Notes: a model not told the origin generated them from the sequence alone. A stretch of DNA of 64,000 nucleotides from Siphlonurus alternatus (GCA_949825025.1 OX463785.1:12215971-12279970), one strand, 5' to 3'. Counted from the first letter of the stretch, positions 33,675 through 46,111 are shown. Translations and numbers: made by a program.

Positions 33675-33775
33675 TATTTATTCTTTCACCCTGATGTTAG
33701 GCTACTTGTTCAGCAACAAATCAAAGCAGGTTGCATATACAAAAGGGGTAATGATTATTTGGATGGAGCTAGGAC
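33675..33775. repeat. Fragment shared with 56962-57055
   Basis: TTCACCCTGATGTTAGGC, TTGTTCAGCA and CAGGTTGCATAT occur in the same order near 56962. It is the left part of the larger element that hosts a nested insertion there. Confidence 0.6.
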
Positions 33776-33835
33776 CTTGAGTTATGTATTTTTAATTTTT
33801 TTAAAACCTCGCCCTCAAAAACAAGAAGAAAGACA

Positions 33836-33889
33836 CTGTGACGTCATAGTCATGCAACATATTTTCTTTGCATGGCTATGACGTCACAG
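33836..33889. repeat. Hairpin with CRE-like TGACGTCA in each arm
   Basis: CTGTGACGTCATAGTCATGC pairs with GCATGGCTATGACGTCACAG across a 14-base loop, with one mismatch. A related single arm (GCTATGACGTCATAGTCATG) occurs near 51027. Confidence 0.75.
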
Positions 33890-34629
33890 CGTTTTGTAGC
33901 ACGATTTTAAGTATTTTGGAGAGTTTATGTTTTCTATTGCTTATTTTTAATATAAAAAATAAAAAAATGTTATGAAGTTTTTCAAGTAATAATATACAAA
34001 ATCATAAAAATTCTGCATAAAATATAAATAATGTAAATATGAATAATTTAATATAATTTAGACTTTAAGAGGTTTTGGAAGAACAAGATGTTTTGTATAT
34101 ATATAATAAAGTGCATAGATACGCACAAAAAAAGCTTAAACGTGTTTAAATTACACTTTGTAAGATGTTCACTTTAGGTATGAAATGTAATTATAAGCAA
34201 GAAATTGAATTTCTAATCAATGTCATGTCTTTGTCTTCTCTAAGATTCATTTTATAGAACCACAAAATTGATGTTAAATTGGGTTGTTGCTTGTCATGAA
34301 TGGAAAATCTGAAAAGTGACAAATTTGACAGGTAATATAAAATACAACATAATGCAAGAGAAGTTGTGAATTGTTACATTCACAAATAGTTTACAGAAGA
34401 TATTAAATCTTGATGTTATTTGAATGTTATTCATGTTTGTCATTTTCATGTTGGAAAATTGTATTTTTCGAAAAATAAAAAAATATTCGTTTTATTACAA
34501 ATCAGACTACAATGTGTTTTATTTATTTTATTAGACAGTAAAAAATGAAGAAAATTATAAAAAGCTGCACAGACTTCACTTTATACAATATTATTATCAA
34601 TTATATAGTTAAATAAATTAGAATAATAT

Positions 34630-35085
34630 TGTCACGGACTAGGTACATAGCCAGGGTACTTAACGGTGAAGTCGGTCTTGGTAAGGTCCAACGTTCCTTT
34701 ATACGCAACGTTCCTTTATACCAGGTTAAGACACGCGTGAATTTTGTACGTAATTTGTTCAGTTTCTTCAGGACCCATTGCACCGCGAAATTTCAAAAAT
34801 AGCATTCAAAATTTCGCGGCACGATGGGTCCTAAAATACTTGAATCTGATTGGCTAAGCCCTTTAACATTGGTCAAATCGGTGGCTTAAACTGGTATAAA
34901 GGAACGTTGGTAAGGTCTACCGTGATACCTCCCTCATCACATCATGGGCAAGCTACGAGTGCACAGCTAATGCATCGGCCGTGGCGTGTGATTTGCTGAT
35001 GTAAGTCCGATCCACGACCGGATGTGAGTGTCCGTGGCTCGCGGACTCGAAGCGTGGCGTTCAGATTGAAAAGATTATTATCGGC
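34630..35085. repeat. GC-rich unclassified block split by a MITE
   Basis: Outside the insertion at 34689-34909, sequence from about 34630 to 35085 is clearly GC-richer than its flanks, with GTCCGATCCACGACCGGATG and related short inverted pieces. No frame, tRNA fold or second copy was recognised. Confidence 0.4.
34689..34909. mobile_element. hAT-like MITE with 8-bp target duplication
   Basis: GTAAGGTC is duplicated at 34681-34688 and 34910-34917. The ends CAACGTTCCTTTATA and TATAAAGGAACGTTG are exact inverted repeats, and the left terminus is doubled. The interior arms pair further (ACCCATTG..CGCGAAATTT). An 8-bp duplication with C-A..T-G ends is the hAT pattern. Confidence 0.85.
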
Positions 35086-35113
35086 AATTTACAAGTGATG
35101 CCAATCCCCCACA

Positions 35114-35377
35114 GTAGAAGCCTCAAGTCAGCTGATTTTGGGTGTTCCCACCGTTCTATCCAAACCTATGTAAAAAAAAAATAAATAAATAATAAAACTC
35201 AAAATTACTTACTTGGCATTAAAGAACATTTTTAGAGGAAAATAAGTACTTGATTCATTCTCAGAAGGGGTGAAAGATGGATTTTAAATAAATAGCTGTA
35301 ATAGTTTCAAAGGGGGGGGGGGAATCTAACATGGTGGCTTATGGAGAAAATTTTCCTGCCGGGGATCATTTGAAGCT
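35114..35377. mobile_element. Element of the TAGAGGCTTCAAGT family
   Basis: The left end GTAGAAGCCTCAAGTCAGCT and TCCAAACCTATGTAAAAA match 12280-12572. The right part AACATGGTGGCTTATGGAG matches the copy near 41655. A run of Gs lies at about 35311-35321. Confidence 0.65.
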
Positions 35378-35399
35378 TGCCAATTTGGTGGGTTGTAAA

Positions 35400-36205
35400 C
35401 TTGTATTCATTTAATTGCTTTGAAATAAAGTATTTTCCAACTTAATTAGGGAGTTTTTATTCCACAAACTCTTCCTCTCCTCAATTCGGAATAAACAGGG
35501 CTGCCTCCGTACTGGCTCTAACAGGTCACCCCTCCTGGAAAAATATTAGCAAAGCTAATTTTAGCAATTTATAAAAACTGAGTTTTTGTGAATTTTTGGC
35601 AATAATTTGGCTGTTCTTTGGCCAGTGCTTTCACAAATTGTCTCTACCAATAACAAGTATATAATATAATAAAGATTACGTTAAATGTTACTACATGGTA
35701 GTACTGTATATTGAAAGATTTTTTTCTTCTTGTAAATATTCTAATAGGATTAAATTATTTTCTATGTTCAGGTATATCAGTTGCTTGGTTTCTATATTAT
35801 GTTGTCAGAGAAGCTTTTTTACATAAAATAAAGTTATTTCAACATTAATAAATCAATATATTCATTATATTCTCTTCGGCTATATATAAATAAATTTTCC
35901 ATTACTTGGCTATTATATAAAGAAAGGAGATGTGTGCCATAGATAACTTGCCTTAGGTGCATGATGAAGAAGAATATTGAAGATGGATGATAAGGTATAT
36001 AATGCAGATTCTGCATTATATTATGATGCTTGGCGGAGGAGTTTTAATTTGTGATCTTATAATTAAAATTATAATGTCTGTAAGAAGACTTCTAAGAACA
36101 TTCGTATTTAACATGTAATATAAAACACTACTATTTTACATAACATATTATTATTAAATTTGTTTTCACTTTATTAGTACAAAATGTTACTTTATAATTT
36201 ACATC
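35400..36205. other. Intergenic sequence, no gene
   Basis: Only short frames in AT-rich DNA. No repeat family or RNA gene was recognised. Confidence 0.5.
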
Positions 36206-36209
36206 TTAA

Positions 36210-36538
36210 GAATAAATCTCAGTAGATTGATATCTCGCAATGGGCGCGACTGAATGCAACAAGACTTGCAGGGGACTTAGAACTCACCATAAATAGGTAA
36301 CATACAAATTTAAAAGTGAATTTGTCTTATCAGTTTTGTGAAAACTGAGGTAGAAGTTTAACATTGGCCTTATGGACGGAAACCGGAAATGGAACTGTTT
36401 TAAGAAAACTGTGAGACTGGATTTGCTCAAACCATAAGCGATTAAGTTGTAGAACATTCTCGATTTTTTAAAATTTATTTTATTCGATTCGTTTGCAGGG
36501 GAATATTTTTTGACTCCAGCAGTAACTGAGATTAGTCG
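36210..36538 (+). mobile_element. TTAA-flanked DNA element, family GGATGAATCTCAGT (copy 2)
   Basis: Flanked by TTAA at 36206-36209 and 36539-36542. It shares nearly all of its 329 bp with 19520-19845, in the same orientation, including ACTTGCAGGGGACTTAGAAC. Confidence 0.84.
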
Positions 36539-36656
36539 TTAAATAATAAATATTAAATTTATAATTTCATTATTTTACTGTACCAATAAAAAGAAAATAT
36601 ATATTATGATGTTGATGTTTAATTATTGAAATTAAATAACAATTATGTAGTCTTAA

Positions 36657-36867
36657 GGCGGATTCACATCGTGATTTTTATAATGCGACGCGAATAATGC
36701 GCACTTGCTGTGACATTCATTGGCGGCCATATTTGGCGATTAAAAAAAAGACCATTGCAATTAACGCGATTTCGCTGCCGCAACCTGGCGAATTCGCTCG
36801 CCGCATAGGATTTCACAGCTTGTGTGACAAAATCGCGTCGCCGTTGTCGCCATCTGAATCCACCTTT
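36657..36867. mobile_element. Short DNA element, family GGTGGATTCACATGGCGA (copy 2)
   Basis: Ends GGCGGATTCACATCG and TCTGAATCCACC are imperfect inverted repeats. The interior TGCGCACTTGCTGTGACATT and TTAACGCGATT matches 55318-55525 and the reverse of 22636-22851. Confidence 0.82.
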
Positions 36868-37084
36868 AGATTGTTGAATTTTAACTCAATTTACGTGCTT
36901 CATTGTAACGAAGGGAATTAGTTAACTTTGTTTTTTACTATTAATATCGGGGAGTTCCTTGTTAGTGTAAGTAAATGCTGAGGTAGAGTTGCAAGGCCGT
37001 TCTAGATGAGCTGTCACATGCAGTAAACATTGTTATTAAAAAATTTACCTTGTTCATGAGTTTTTTATAAGATATTATACGTAT

Positions 37085-37135
37085 AATATATAAACCTATA
37101 TATATATATATATATATATATAGGTTTATATATTC
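37085..37135. repeat. AT palindrome
   Basis: AATATATAAACCTATA, alternating AT, then TATAGGTTTATATATT form a perfect self-complementary stretch. Confidence 0.85.
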
Positions 37136-37853
37136 AGCAAAAATGTCAGCGTTAATGGAAAAAGTTAATACTGGGTACGTTATGCAGAAAAATGCTCTCA
37201 GTGCAATTTTTGAATTATTAAATGGATAAAATGTAGTTAAGCGCGAGACATTTTTTCAATGAACAGGATTTATTAAACTGACAAAAAATAATCTTTTATA
37301 AAATATGTTATGGAAAAATGTTGTCTTGAAACATGAAACAGTAAAAAATAAATACGTCTTCTAATATACTAAAGTAAGATAAAATATATTCTACTTTAAA
37401 CATTCGCCAACAATACAAAAATGCATATTATTACCTTCCATGTATAACGGTTCTCTTAGTTCAATGATGGCTACTCTAACATTCTATCATTGAGCAAAAG
37501 TATCAACTTTCATCGAAATAGATATTAATACTGCGTACGTTATGTAGAAAAATGGTCCCAGTGCAATATTTGAATTAAAAAGCAAATTTTTGCTCATCGA
37601 AAGTGACTTGAAATTTTCTTGGGAGCTGAATAAAAGAACAAAAAATATATATACATATATTTATATAATGCAAGTTCATAACAGAATAATAATATTGCTT
37701 GGGATGTTTGCTTTGGAAATCCAGAATATTAAAATAATTGTAGAATAATATACTTTAAAAGATGTTATATGTTTTACTATAATATAAAAAAACAATTAGC
37801 AATATAAATTACATTAAATTTTTTCCCGTGTAATACGTAGCAATTTTTTTCAG

Positions 37854-37966
37854 TGTAGTGTGCTGGTGATGCTTGTTTGGTGATGAGCGGTGGTTTCATC
37901 CGGTAATTTGCAATGACACCTGGACTAGACGATGAGAGGTGACAAATTCATTAATTGCTCCCACAG
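37854..37966 (+). other. Exon-like block without a coding frame
   Basis: A 113-base GC-richer block sits between CAATTTTTTTCAG and CCCACAG followed by GTATGA. These are good splice-site matches, but no frame or neighbour supports a gene. It could be a non-coding exon or chance. Confidence 0.2.
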
Positions 37967-38564
37967 GTATGACAAAAACCATTCAACCAAAAAACTAAAG
38001 GTAATTAATCAAAATTTCAATTTTTAAGCTTGAATTTTCATCAGCTAATATGTCTGCATGTGTGCTGTTAAATATACAAGTATATCATCAACATAATTAG
38101 TAAACTAATTAAAATTATATGAGAAGTGCTTTTGCTTTGAATATTATATATTATATATACATTAAGATAATTGAAGATGTTATTTAGAATAATTATATTG
38201 TAATTGAATATATTCAATTATAATAGTTCATGGAGTTCTAATTGTTTACTTTGTTTAATATGGAAGTCAGTATATTATTAACTTAATTTAAGTACGCTAA
38301 TTATTTGTTGAATTTTAGTTCATGTTCTTATATGAAGCGAGCAATTTAGAACAATCAAACCACGTTTTATTCGCATAAGTTTTAGCATATGTATTGTAAC
38401 AATGAATTGTATTTATTTATTTATTAAAATGTGTATAAAAAATACAACAATATAATAGAGGTCTATTTTGTATTTCCTCATTGTTCTATATAACAATTTC
38501 AGATGTATAGGAGTTATGAAGCACTCCAAATTTATGTTTTTGCTTGATTATTCTGTATTTGTAT

Positions 38565-38801
<237 letters not shown>

Positions 38802-39390
38802 TATGCAATATATATAACAATATATCAAGGAAAACGGAAGAGGGAATAATTAATAAAATGATATTAAAAAAATCGATAATTTAAATAACACATTTTTGTG
38901 ATTTGTATTATAATAACAATATTTGCATGCAACTTTTTTTAATAATATTTACTTTGCTTCAGTAAATAATATTTATAAATGTTTGAACCAAAAAGTGTTG
39001 ATTTAAAAAACATTCATGCATGTGTAACGAAAATATCTTATTGAAGTTTTCATAACGTATAGACATTTCCAAACAAAGTTCCCTCAGTCCCACGTGATGG
39101 CCACTATTAATTATACGCGTACCATTGAACAAAAATATCAGCTTTAATCGAAATGGTGAATATACTAGGTACGTTATACAGAAAAATGATCCCACTGCAA
39201 TATTTGAATTAATAAATGGATAAATTGTATTTAAAGAGACTTAAATTTTAATTAAATAATTTATTAAACAGAAAAAAATAATCATAGTTTATATTTATAA
39301 TAGTTATTATTCTGAACGATGATTTTCTGACATACAGCCTTGTAAAATTAAAAATTAAAATAGTTATAGGTTATAATATGGTAATACTAT

Positions 39391-39501
39391 CACTACGTTT
39401 ACATGACGGTGTTTAATGCGTATTCGTTGACGACGCCTCATAAGAATAACATTATCCGTCGTCAACGAATACGCATTAAACACCGTCATGTAAACGTAGT
39501 G
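39391..39501. mobile_element. Perfect hairpin MITE, family CACTACGTTTACATGACGG
   Basis: Arms of about 43 bp are identical over TTTACATGACGGTGTTTAAT and TGCGTATTCGTTGACGACG, with a short centre CTCATAAGAATAACATTATC. Near-complete identity of the arms suggests recent origin. Other copies are at 60405-60513 and, decayed, at 49868-49951. Confidence 0.88.
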
Positions 39502-39610
39502 TATGTATTATTATATATTAAGATATCACGATGAAATACATTTAACAATATATAATGAAAGTTATGTTTGAAATGCATGATAATTCCATATATTAAATTT
39601 GTACTTGTGT

Positions 39611-39635
39611 TCTCTCTCTCTCTCTCTCTCTCTCT
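39611..39635. repeat. Short (CT)n, paralogous to 38568-38799
   Basis: About 12 CT units, followed by the same downstream sequence as the long tract at 38568. Confidence 0.85.
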
Positions 39636-39727
39636 GACATACATTATCAAGGAAAACTCCTAACTGGACAGGGATTAATTAGTAAAATGATAAACTGTAA
39701 ATTAGTAAACAATAATTTAAACACATT

Positions 39728-39870
39728 AAGGGGCATTCACAAAGCCTTAAGGCCACATTTAAGGCTCGAAAATTTAAGACCAGAAATTTTGGGTCTAAAA
39801 AACAGGTCTAAAATCAAGCTTTAAATTATCGAGCCTTAAATGTGGCCTTAAAACTTTGTGAATGCCCCTT
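39728..39870. mobile_element. Hairpin MITE GGGGCATTCACAAAG, with paralogous empty site
   Basis: A 143-bp hairpin with ends AAGGGGCATTCACAAAG and CTTTGTGAATGCCCCTT, flanked by ATT on both sides. The paralogous segment near 38891 reads ACACATTTTTGTGATTTG without the insertion, so it serves as an empty site. Confidence 0.85.
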
Positions 39871-40268
39871 ATTATGATTTGTAACAAAAATAACATTTTT
39901 TATAAACATTACTTTTGTTACATGCAGTATTAAATATTAATGTATATTGAAGCCACGCAGTGTTCATTTATAAAATAAATAGTCCATTTTGCACTAAAAC
40001 CAAAGTATTATTATTTAAGTTTTTAATTATAGCTACAAGAAAATAGCGTTGTGGATGACTGATAATTTTTTATATAATATTTTATTGCAATCTATATAAT
40101 ATACAATCGGTGAAGTCTGTAATTCTTGTGTCTTTGTACATTGGTTGCTGACACAAACAAGAAAAATATATTCATTAAAATCATTGAAACATTCCAATGA
40201 ATGCATTGCATGGCCAAATGCTGTAAGAATTATATTTTGATTTTTTATTTATGAAAAATGAAAGACAT

Positions 40269-40294
40269 AAAATAAATAAATAAATAAATAAATA
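40269..40294. repeat. (AAAT)n microsatellite
   Basis: About six AAAT units. Confidence 0.85.
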
Positions 40295-40546
40295 TTATCA
40301 TTTCTTTAAACAAGAAACGAATGCAAATTATTATTTTTTATTTTTTTAAATGTTGAGAACATTTTAACCCAAATTTGTGCATACTAAAGTTTCACCGTCT
40401 AGAATTGTTAGAATCGGATTTGGAAAAAAAAAAAAAAAAAAAAAGTCACTTAGCCGTTAAAATCGGAATTTTTGAATTTTCTAATTGGTCGAGAAATTTT
40501 ACGTTCCAATTCCGACACAATTTTCGACCAGGGTTTAAAGAACTCT

Positions 40547-40798
40547 TGACCCCTACTGTAAGGTACTGCTCACAAGTGACTTCATACTTCATACTCTTCG
40601 TGGACCCAACCAAGCATTGCCTAGGATTTTGTAAGTCCATTTCAAACCACTGTGACCATAGCTTAGCTAGCGATCTCAGCATTCACCTAGCTGTGACTGA
40701 GGAAACCATGGAAACCTCAGTCAGGATGGAGGGTGCCATCATCTCACCTCTCGACTATAGTGGGCGTTCTTTTAGCGACCGACCACCACGTGAAAAAA
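40547..40798 (-). mobile_element. SINE fragment related to 28752-29071
   Basis: It shares, in order, GGTACT..TCACAA, GCCTAGGATTTT, GACTGAGGAAACCATGGAAA, CAGTCAGGA and TCTTTTAGCGAC with the full SINE, but lacks the tRNA-like head. A 168-residue open frame across it is an artefact of the repeat. Confidence 0.7.
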
Positions 40799-41439
40799 TC
40801 CAGCAGTGCTTTGGATTAAAATTACTACTTTTCGAGATTAAAAAACAGATAAGTATATACCTTTATAATGATAATACATAAAAACCTATTTCTATATTAT
40901 ATCTGTATGAACTACAACCTTTTCAAGCCCGCGGTGATCTCCTTGGGGATCAATATCAAGTCTCCGTGGGCGAATGATGACATTCGGATTGCAATACGGT
41001 GCTTCTATAGGTTGACTCAATCAGTCACTGAATACACCAAACATGTACCTTCAAAATGTAGTTTTACACATCAGTAAATAAGGAAGAAAAACTCATTTGA
41101 TTTCACTTTCTACATACTGTGTATGATATTGGATTTATTATTATTTTTATTTTATAATTTGAAGATACATTATTATAATTTCTAAATTATAAAAGCCTTT
41201 TATATCTACGTTAGCATTTTTCTTTATTAAGAACTATAATATGTATATATAACATTTTTTATTATCTTTTGTAAAAGTTAATTTCTAAGAGAATTTCAAA
41301 TCACTTTTAATGGTCTAATTCATTTTATAATTAAAATTTTACATTAGTAAGAACATTTTTCAATTTAACGTACAGCATAAACTATTTTAATTAAAGCTGA
41401 TATATCATTATATATTATAATATATTATATGGGGGAGTT

Positions 41440-41718
41440 TTGCTGAATGATAAATCCAATAATTTACACTAAAAAATCAGCAATGAAATTCTTGTATAAA
41501 GGAAAAAAAAATACACTCGTAATTGTTTTTTTAGCATTAAATAAAATTTAGATTAGATCATTATCAGAAGACTCCTTAATGGGAGGAGGGGTAGGAGATG
41601 GATTTAAATAAATAGCTTTAACAGTTATTGAGAAAAAAAAATCAAATTTTCTAACATGGTGGCTTATGGAGAAAATTTTCACACAAGTGAATACTTGAAA
41701 CCTCTATTGTGTACTCTT
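41440..41718. mobile_element. Element related to the TAGAGGCTTCAAGT family
   Basis: AACATGGTGGCTTATGGAGA and AAATAAATAGCT match 35114-35377. The right end TACTTGAAACCTCTA is a diverged family terminus. The left boundary is uncertain. Confidence 0.55.
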
Positions 41719-41891
41719 CCAAAATCATGGCGGGCTGTTTGCATTAATCCCTGTAAAGTAGACTGCGATGCTAGTGCTATACAACCTTAAAAAGTTAAAA
41801 GAACCTTCTCACCCTCGGCTCTCGCGGTGGCTTCACTGTGGCCTTTCTATTTGCACCGACTGTTCGGAGCATCATACTAACGCTGCACAAT

Positions 41892-42210
41892 TGACAACAT
41901 ACATGAAAAAATTTTATTGCAGAAATGAATAGATGGTACCAAATTATGCTACTCTGAATTTGTTCAGATTTTTTTGAAACCCGTAACTATTTTTAAATAA
42001 TTATTGAAAGTCCTGTGATTTCAGTTGGCACCCCTGCAGCCTTAATAAAAAGGATAGAGACTGGACGCCTATTCAGGGGGCGTGGCCGCACTTTCAATAA
42101 TTATTTAAAAATAGTTCTGGGTTTCAAAAAAATCTAAAAGAATTCAGAGTAGCATAATTTGGTACCCTCTATTCATTTCTGCAATAAAAAAATTTCATAC
42201 ATGTATGTTT
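41892..42210. mobile_element. Hairpin MITE, family A (variant like 1837-2166)
   Basis: Arms share GCAGAAATGAATAGA, GGTACCAAATTATGCTACTC and AATAATTATTGAAAG. The centre includes GGGGGCGTGGCCGCACTTTC, also present at 1837-2166. The two form a subfamily distinct from the TGACGTCACGCGGCG copies. Confidence 0.83.
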
Positions 42211-42484
42211 TCCATTCGCCACCCTCCAAGAAGTCAGCTTTCCAAGTAGACGTGAGGCTAATGTCTGAGCAGTGCACTTCCGCAGATTGAGTGCATGCAT
42301 CCCACTGTGACAAGGACATATACATGTAGTAGCATGCAGTTGAGCAGTGCATGACAACTTGTTGCTTATATAACATTATAAATATAAACAAAAGTGTATA
42401 AAGTGATAGGCGAACAAATGTCATTTTTTATAAGGATTTTTTTTTATAAGGATACTATGAGCTTTCATCTTGAAGCGGGATAAA

Positions 42485-42620
42485 TGGTAAGGATAAGGGA
42501 GTGAAAGAATGGTGACCGCGACCTGTTATGCGTCGTCCCAGCATTCGCTAAAGTGAGACTGAAGGAATCGTGGAAAACTTATCAGGATGGACACCTCTAC
42601 TTTTTCTCAATGAACCAAAG
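42485..42620 (-). mobile_element. SINE-like fragment, reverse of 15600-15760
   Basis: GACCTGTTATGCGTCGTCCC, AGCATTCGCTAAAGTGAGAC and GACACCTCTACTTTTT match the complement of the element near 15.7 kb. Confidence 0.7.
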
Positions 42621-43699
42621 TTATGTCCAAAGCCTGGAGAACCATATTATACTATTGATTGATTAAATCGTTTAATTTTAAATAGTTATGAGAACTGATT
42701 GAAAGTTATGATTTAAATTTTAATTATCATTACAAAACGTTCTTTCTAACTGGGCTTAGGAAATATTGATTTACAAGTTAATAAATTTATATATTGTTTA
42801 ATGTTTGTATCTATAGAAAAATATATTACTACAGCTCGCCAAGTCTTCAAAATAGGTTTAAAAAATAAAGTAAAAGTTTCTGATTTATAATAAACTTTTG
42901 TAATAAAAATTACTATAATATTTCACACTGTAAAATACTTCGTCAACTTCAGGGAGTTTTATAACACATTGAAGGTAAGTTTGTATTGCAAGTTACTTTA
43001 TGTAACGAATTCTACATGAAATGCTGAAAATTTTAATGTGCTTATTAGATACAAATATTGACCTCATGCTTTTTAAAACTCAAATATTGGTAAGAAATGA
43101 TATAAATTATTTTAAAGTGGCAAGTCCTCATAGAATTTTAATTATAAATAATGAAATTATTTAGCAATTTGAAATATTAAACTGGTCTATTATTAAAGCA
43201 AACGATACATTTGCATCATTTAATTTCTTGACCATTGTTTTGGTAAATAATTAATTTAATTCAATGTAGTGAATTTTTCTTTATAATTTTAGAAGTCCAT
43301 TTTTATTATTTTTTTTTTTTTTTTTTTTATGTCTAGTGTATTGTGTCCACTCCCATACTACGGTATATGCACATAAAGTAGTGACACAAATACTTCTGGT
43401 TTATGAAGTATTGTTAAACTTATTAATTACAGGTTAAATTATGAGACCTGATTCGTACAGATATTTCGTTTGGACTTTGGAGCTTCTTTCCTAACAAAAA
43501 TTGTTGTATTATCATTCTTATAATATTCACTTTTTATATATAATATAAATTATATAATTAAATATTTTTCTAAAAGTATCACCAGTAAAATTATTTTTCA
43601 ATGTTATTTAATAATTTTCCAAGATAGTTTGATGATAGTTTTTAATAATAATTTTTTTAAAATAATATTTTACATTTTTAAAATTATTGTAGCAATATT

Positions 43700-44005
43700 T
43701 TAAAATATTATTACATTTAAATTACAATATTTTATCAATTTACAGCATGAACGTAAAGCTAGTCTATTCTGCTTTGTCATTTCACTGGCACTTGTTATCT
43801 TACGAGCCAGCTTGTCAGCTTCCGTCTGAGCCAAGTGGGTTGTGAATTTATCAATCGCGAGCCGCCACATTAGCATGGAGAATCTTGCATGGTGGAATTT
43901 CATCGTGAAGGTGCACTTACATGGGCGACGATTATCGAGAAAGATGTGGCACATTTGCTGTAAAATGCAATGGTAGCCATCTTTATTACATTTTTCTTCA
44001 AACAT
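43700..44005 (-). other. Unrecognised 101-codon frame, weak coding look
   Basis: A minus-strand open frame of 101 codons lies in DNA that is GC-richer than its surroundings. It contains KFTTHLAQTEADKLARKITS and SASEMTKQNRLALRSCCK, which look less random than the AT-driven frames nearby. No splice-linked partner, family motif or second copy was found. It may be a transposase or gene relic, or chance. Confidence 0.2.
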
Positions 44006-44019
44006 AATATATGGCTGCT

Positions 44020-45600
44020 ATAGAATCTCGTAGGCATTCAAAATATGCTTAAGCACTATATAGTTTATCCTTGAATTTAACCCAGTGTTCAATAGAGTAC
44101 TCAACTTGATACAATAAAGCAGGGGGCTAAATATCATGGTACTAGAAAATATAGTAGGCTTTTAATGTTCTTATGTATCTATTTAGGATTGTTTAACACC
44201 GATTTAGTCCAAAATTTTAGTTCAAGGTAGCCTAAGGGTTTAGTACTCGATTTTAGTAAGGATAATAATTTAGGATTAATTGGGACTAGATTGTTTTGTG
44301 AATGCAAAATATGCTGGAATGAAAAATTATCTCAAACCTCGAATGTAAAGTATAAATATCATTTTAAAAGAAAATCAAACAATTCTTCAATAAAATTCAT
44401 TTTTATAAATGATTTCAAATTCGTAAGTAGTTTTACTAAAATATTTTAAATACATACAATGATCAATATTGCAAAGCTGTATAAATATATTAGTGAGATT
44501 CCCAACGTGCAATGGTTTTGATGAGAACACTGAAACATTATATTTAATGATTGTTTTTTTATTCTGTTTGTATGATTTTTTTTTTACTAAAACATGACAT
44601 TAAATAATTTAAAAACAAGATATTTTAAGTGCTCTAAAGACAATATACTTCAAACGAATATGAATCATGTTAAATAATATATATTATTTATATATAACAT
44701 AATATATTAATGTAAGAATAAGTATAGTGCAAGCTTACAAAATGCGTAACATATATTTTCCAAAAAACACAAATTTCCTTGCAAAAATGCAAATACGTCA
44801 TTTTACTTAATATTATATATAATTTTTTCCCCCATTTGAATTCAATATTTTATTCATGAGATATGTGATTCGTCATAACGTATTTCAAATTATGTTACTA
44901 GATATAAAATATTACTATAGGAAAAAATTGTAATCTAGTTGAAAAATTGCATTTTCTTCCTGACTCAAAATGAGGATAAAATAGAAACAATATTTTAAAC
45001 ATTCGATGCTCAGTAAGAGGAAGAAAATACGTAATCTCGTCTTTATCTCTCTTTTTTTTCCTTGCTGGCGAAAAATAGGAGGAAAAAAAAAGACGAGGGT
45101 AGAAATTAAAAGTGAATAAAGTTGATTTTCTTTTCAACTCTGGTAGATGAAAACTTCCACTTCCGAAATGAATATAATATTAATTTGACTGTATTTACTG
45201 TGGGAACCTTCGTTATCTCGGCTGTAATGCGTCGTCTGACAACGGCAGACTTGTCTGGCTAAGACGTATTATAACTAAGAGTACAAAGACAAATTGAGCA
45301 GCTTTGGAAATTGAAACTTGCTCATGCCGTGATGATATATACATTGTAAATTATCTTATCTCAGAGCTTATTGTAGGAATATTACAGAAATATTTTTAAA
45401 TTCCATCTCCTGGTATTGTATTTTTAATATCATTAAATATTACACTTGATTTTACATATTTTGTAATTATTTTCAGAACATTTTGTTTTAAAACTCCCTT
45501 TTATTCATTTTTAAAGAGTAAGAACGTAATGTTGCCTTATTTTTTTATAGCTGCACTTTCATAAAACAAAAGAGTGAGGAGTGAGAGCAACAAATTTAAT
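44020..45600. other. Intergenic sequence, no gene recognised
   Basis: Mostly AT-rich, with short GC-richer islands near 45200-45290. No convincing frame, RNA gene or repeat boundary. Confidence 0.45.
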
Positions 45601-45605
45601 ATTAA

Positions 45606-45933
45606 CGATTAATCTCAGTTACTTCGGAATCAAAGAATATTTCCCTGCAAACGAATCGAATGAAATAAATTTTAAAAAATCGATAATGTTCTAAAACTTA
45701 ATCGCTTATGGTTTGAGCAAATTCAGTCTTGCAGTTTTCTTACAACAGCTCCATTTCCGGTTTCCGTCCATAAGGCCAATGTTAAACTTCTACCTCAGTT
45801 TTCACAAAACTGATAAGACAGATTCGCTTCAAAATTTGTATGCCAACTATTGATGGCGAGTTCTAAGTCTCCTGCAAGTCTTGTTGCATTCAGGCGGTAC
45901 GATTGCGAGATATCAACCTACTGAGATTCATCC
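45606..45933 (-). mobile_element. TTAA-flanked DNA element, family GGATGAATCTCAGT (copy 3, reversed)
   Basis: Flanked by TTAA at 45602-45605 and 45934-45937. Its ends CGATTAATCTCAGTTAC and CCTACTGAGATTCATCC are inverted repeats, which establishes this as a DNA transposon family. The 328 bp match the complement of 19520-19845 closely. Confidence 0.86.
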
Positions 45934-46011
45934 TTAAAAAAAAAAGCCTTGAACTTTAAGAAACTTCATAGAATTTAATGAGGAAATATTAAATAAATAA
46001 TAAGTATTATT

Positions 46012-46111
46012 GGCGTCATAAGGTTAGTGCGAACCTAGTGGTAACTGCTGGAACTACGTGCGTCTGGCGAGGATTGCTGTATATGATTAACATTGTAAAT
46101 GGGGTGTATCC

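Noticed and set aside
40375..40881. 168-codon frame as a gene
   Set aside because: It covers a SINE fragment whose relatives at 28.8 and 62.7 kb do not keep the frame.
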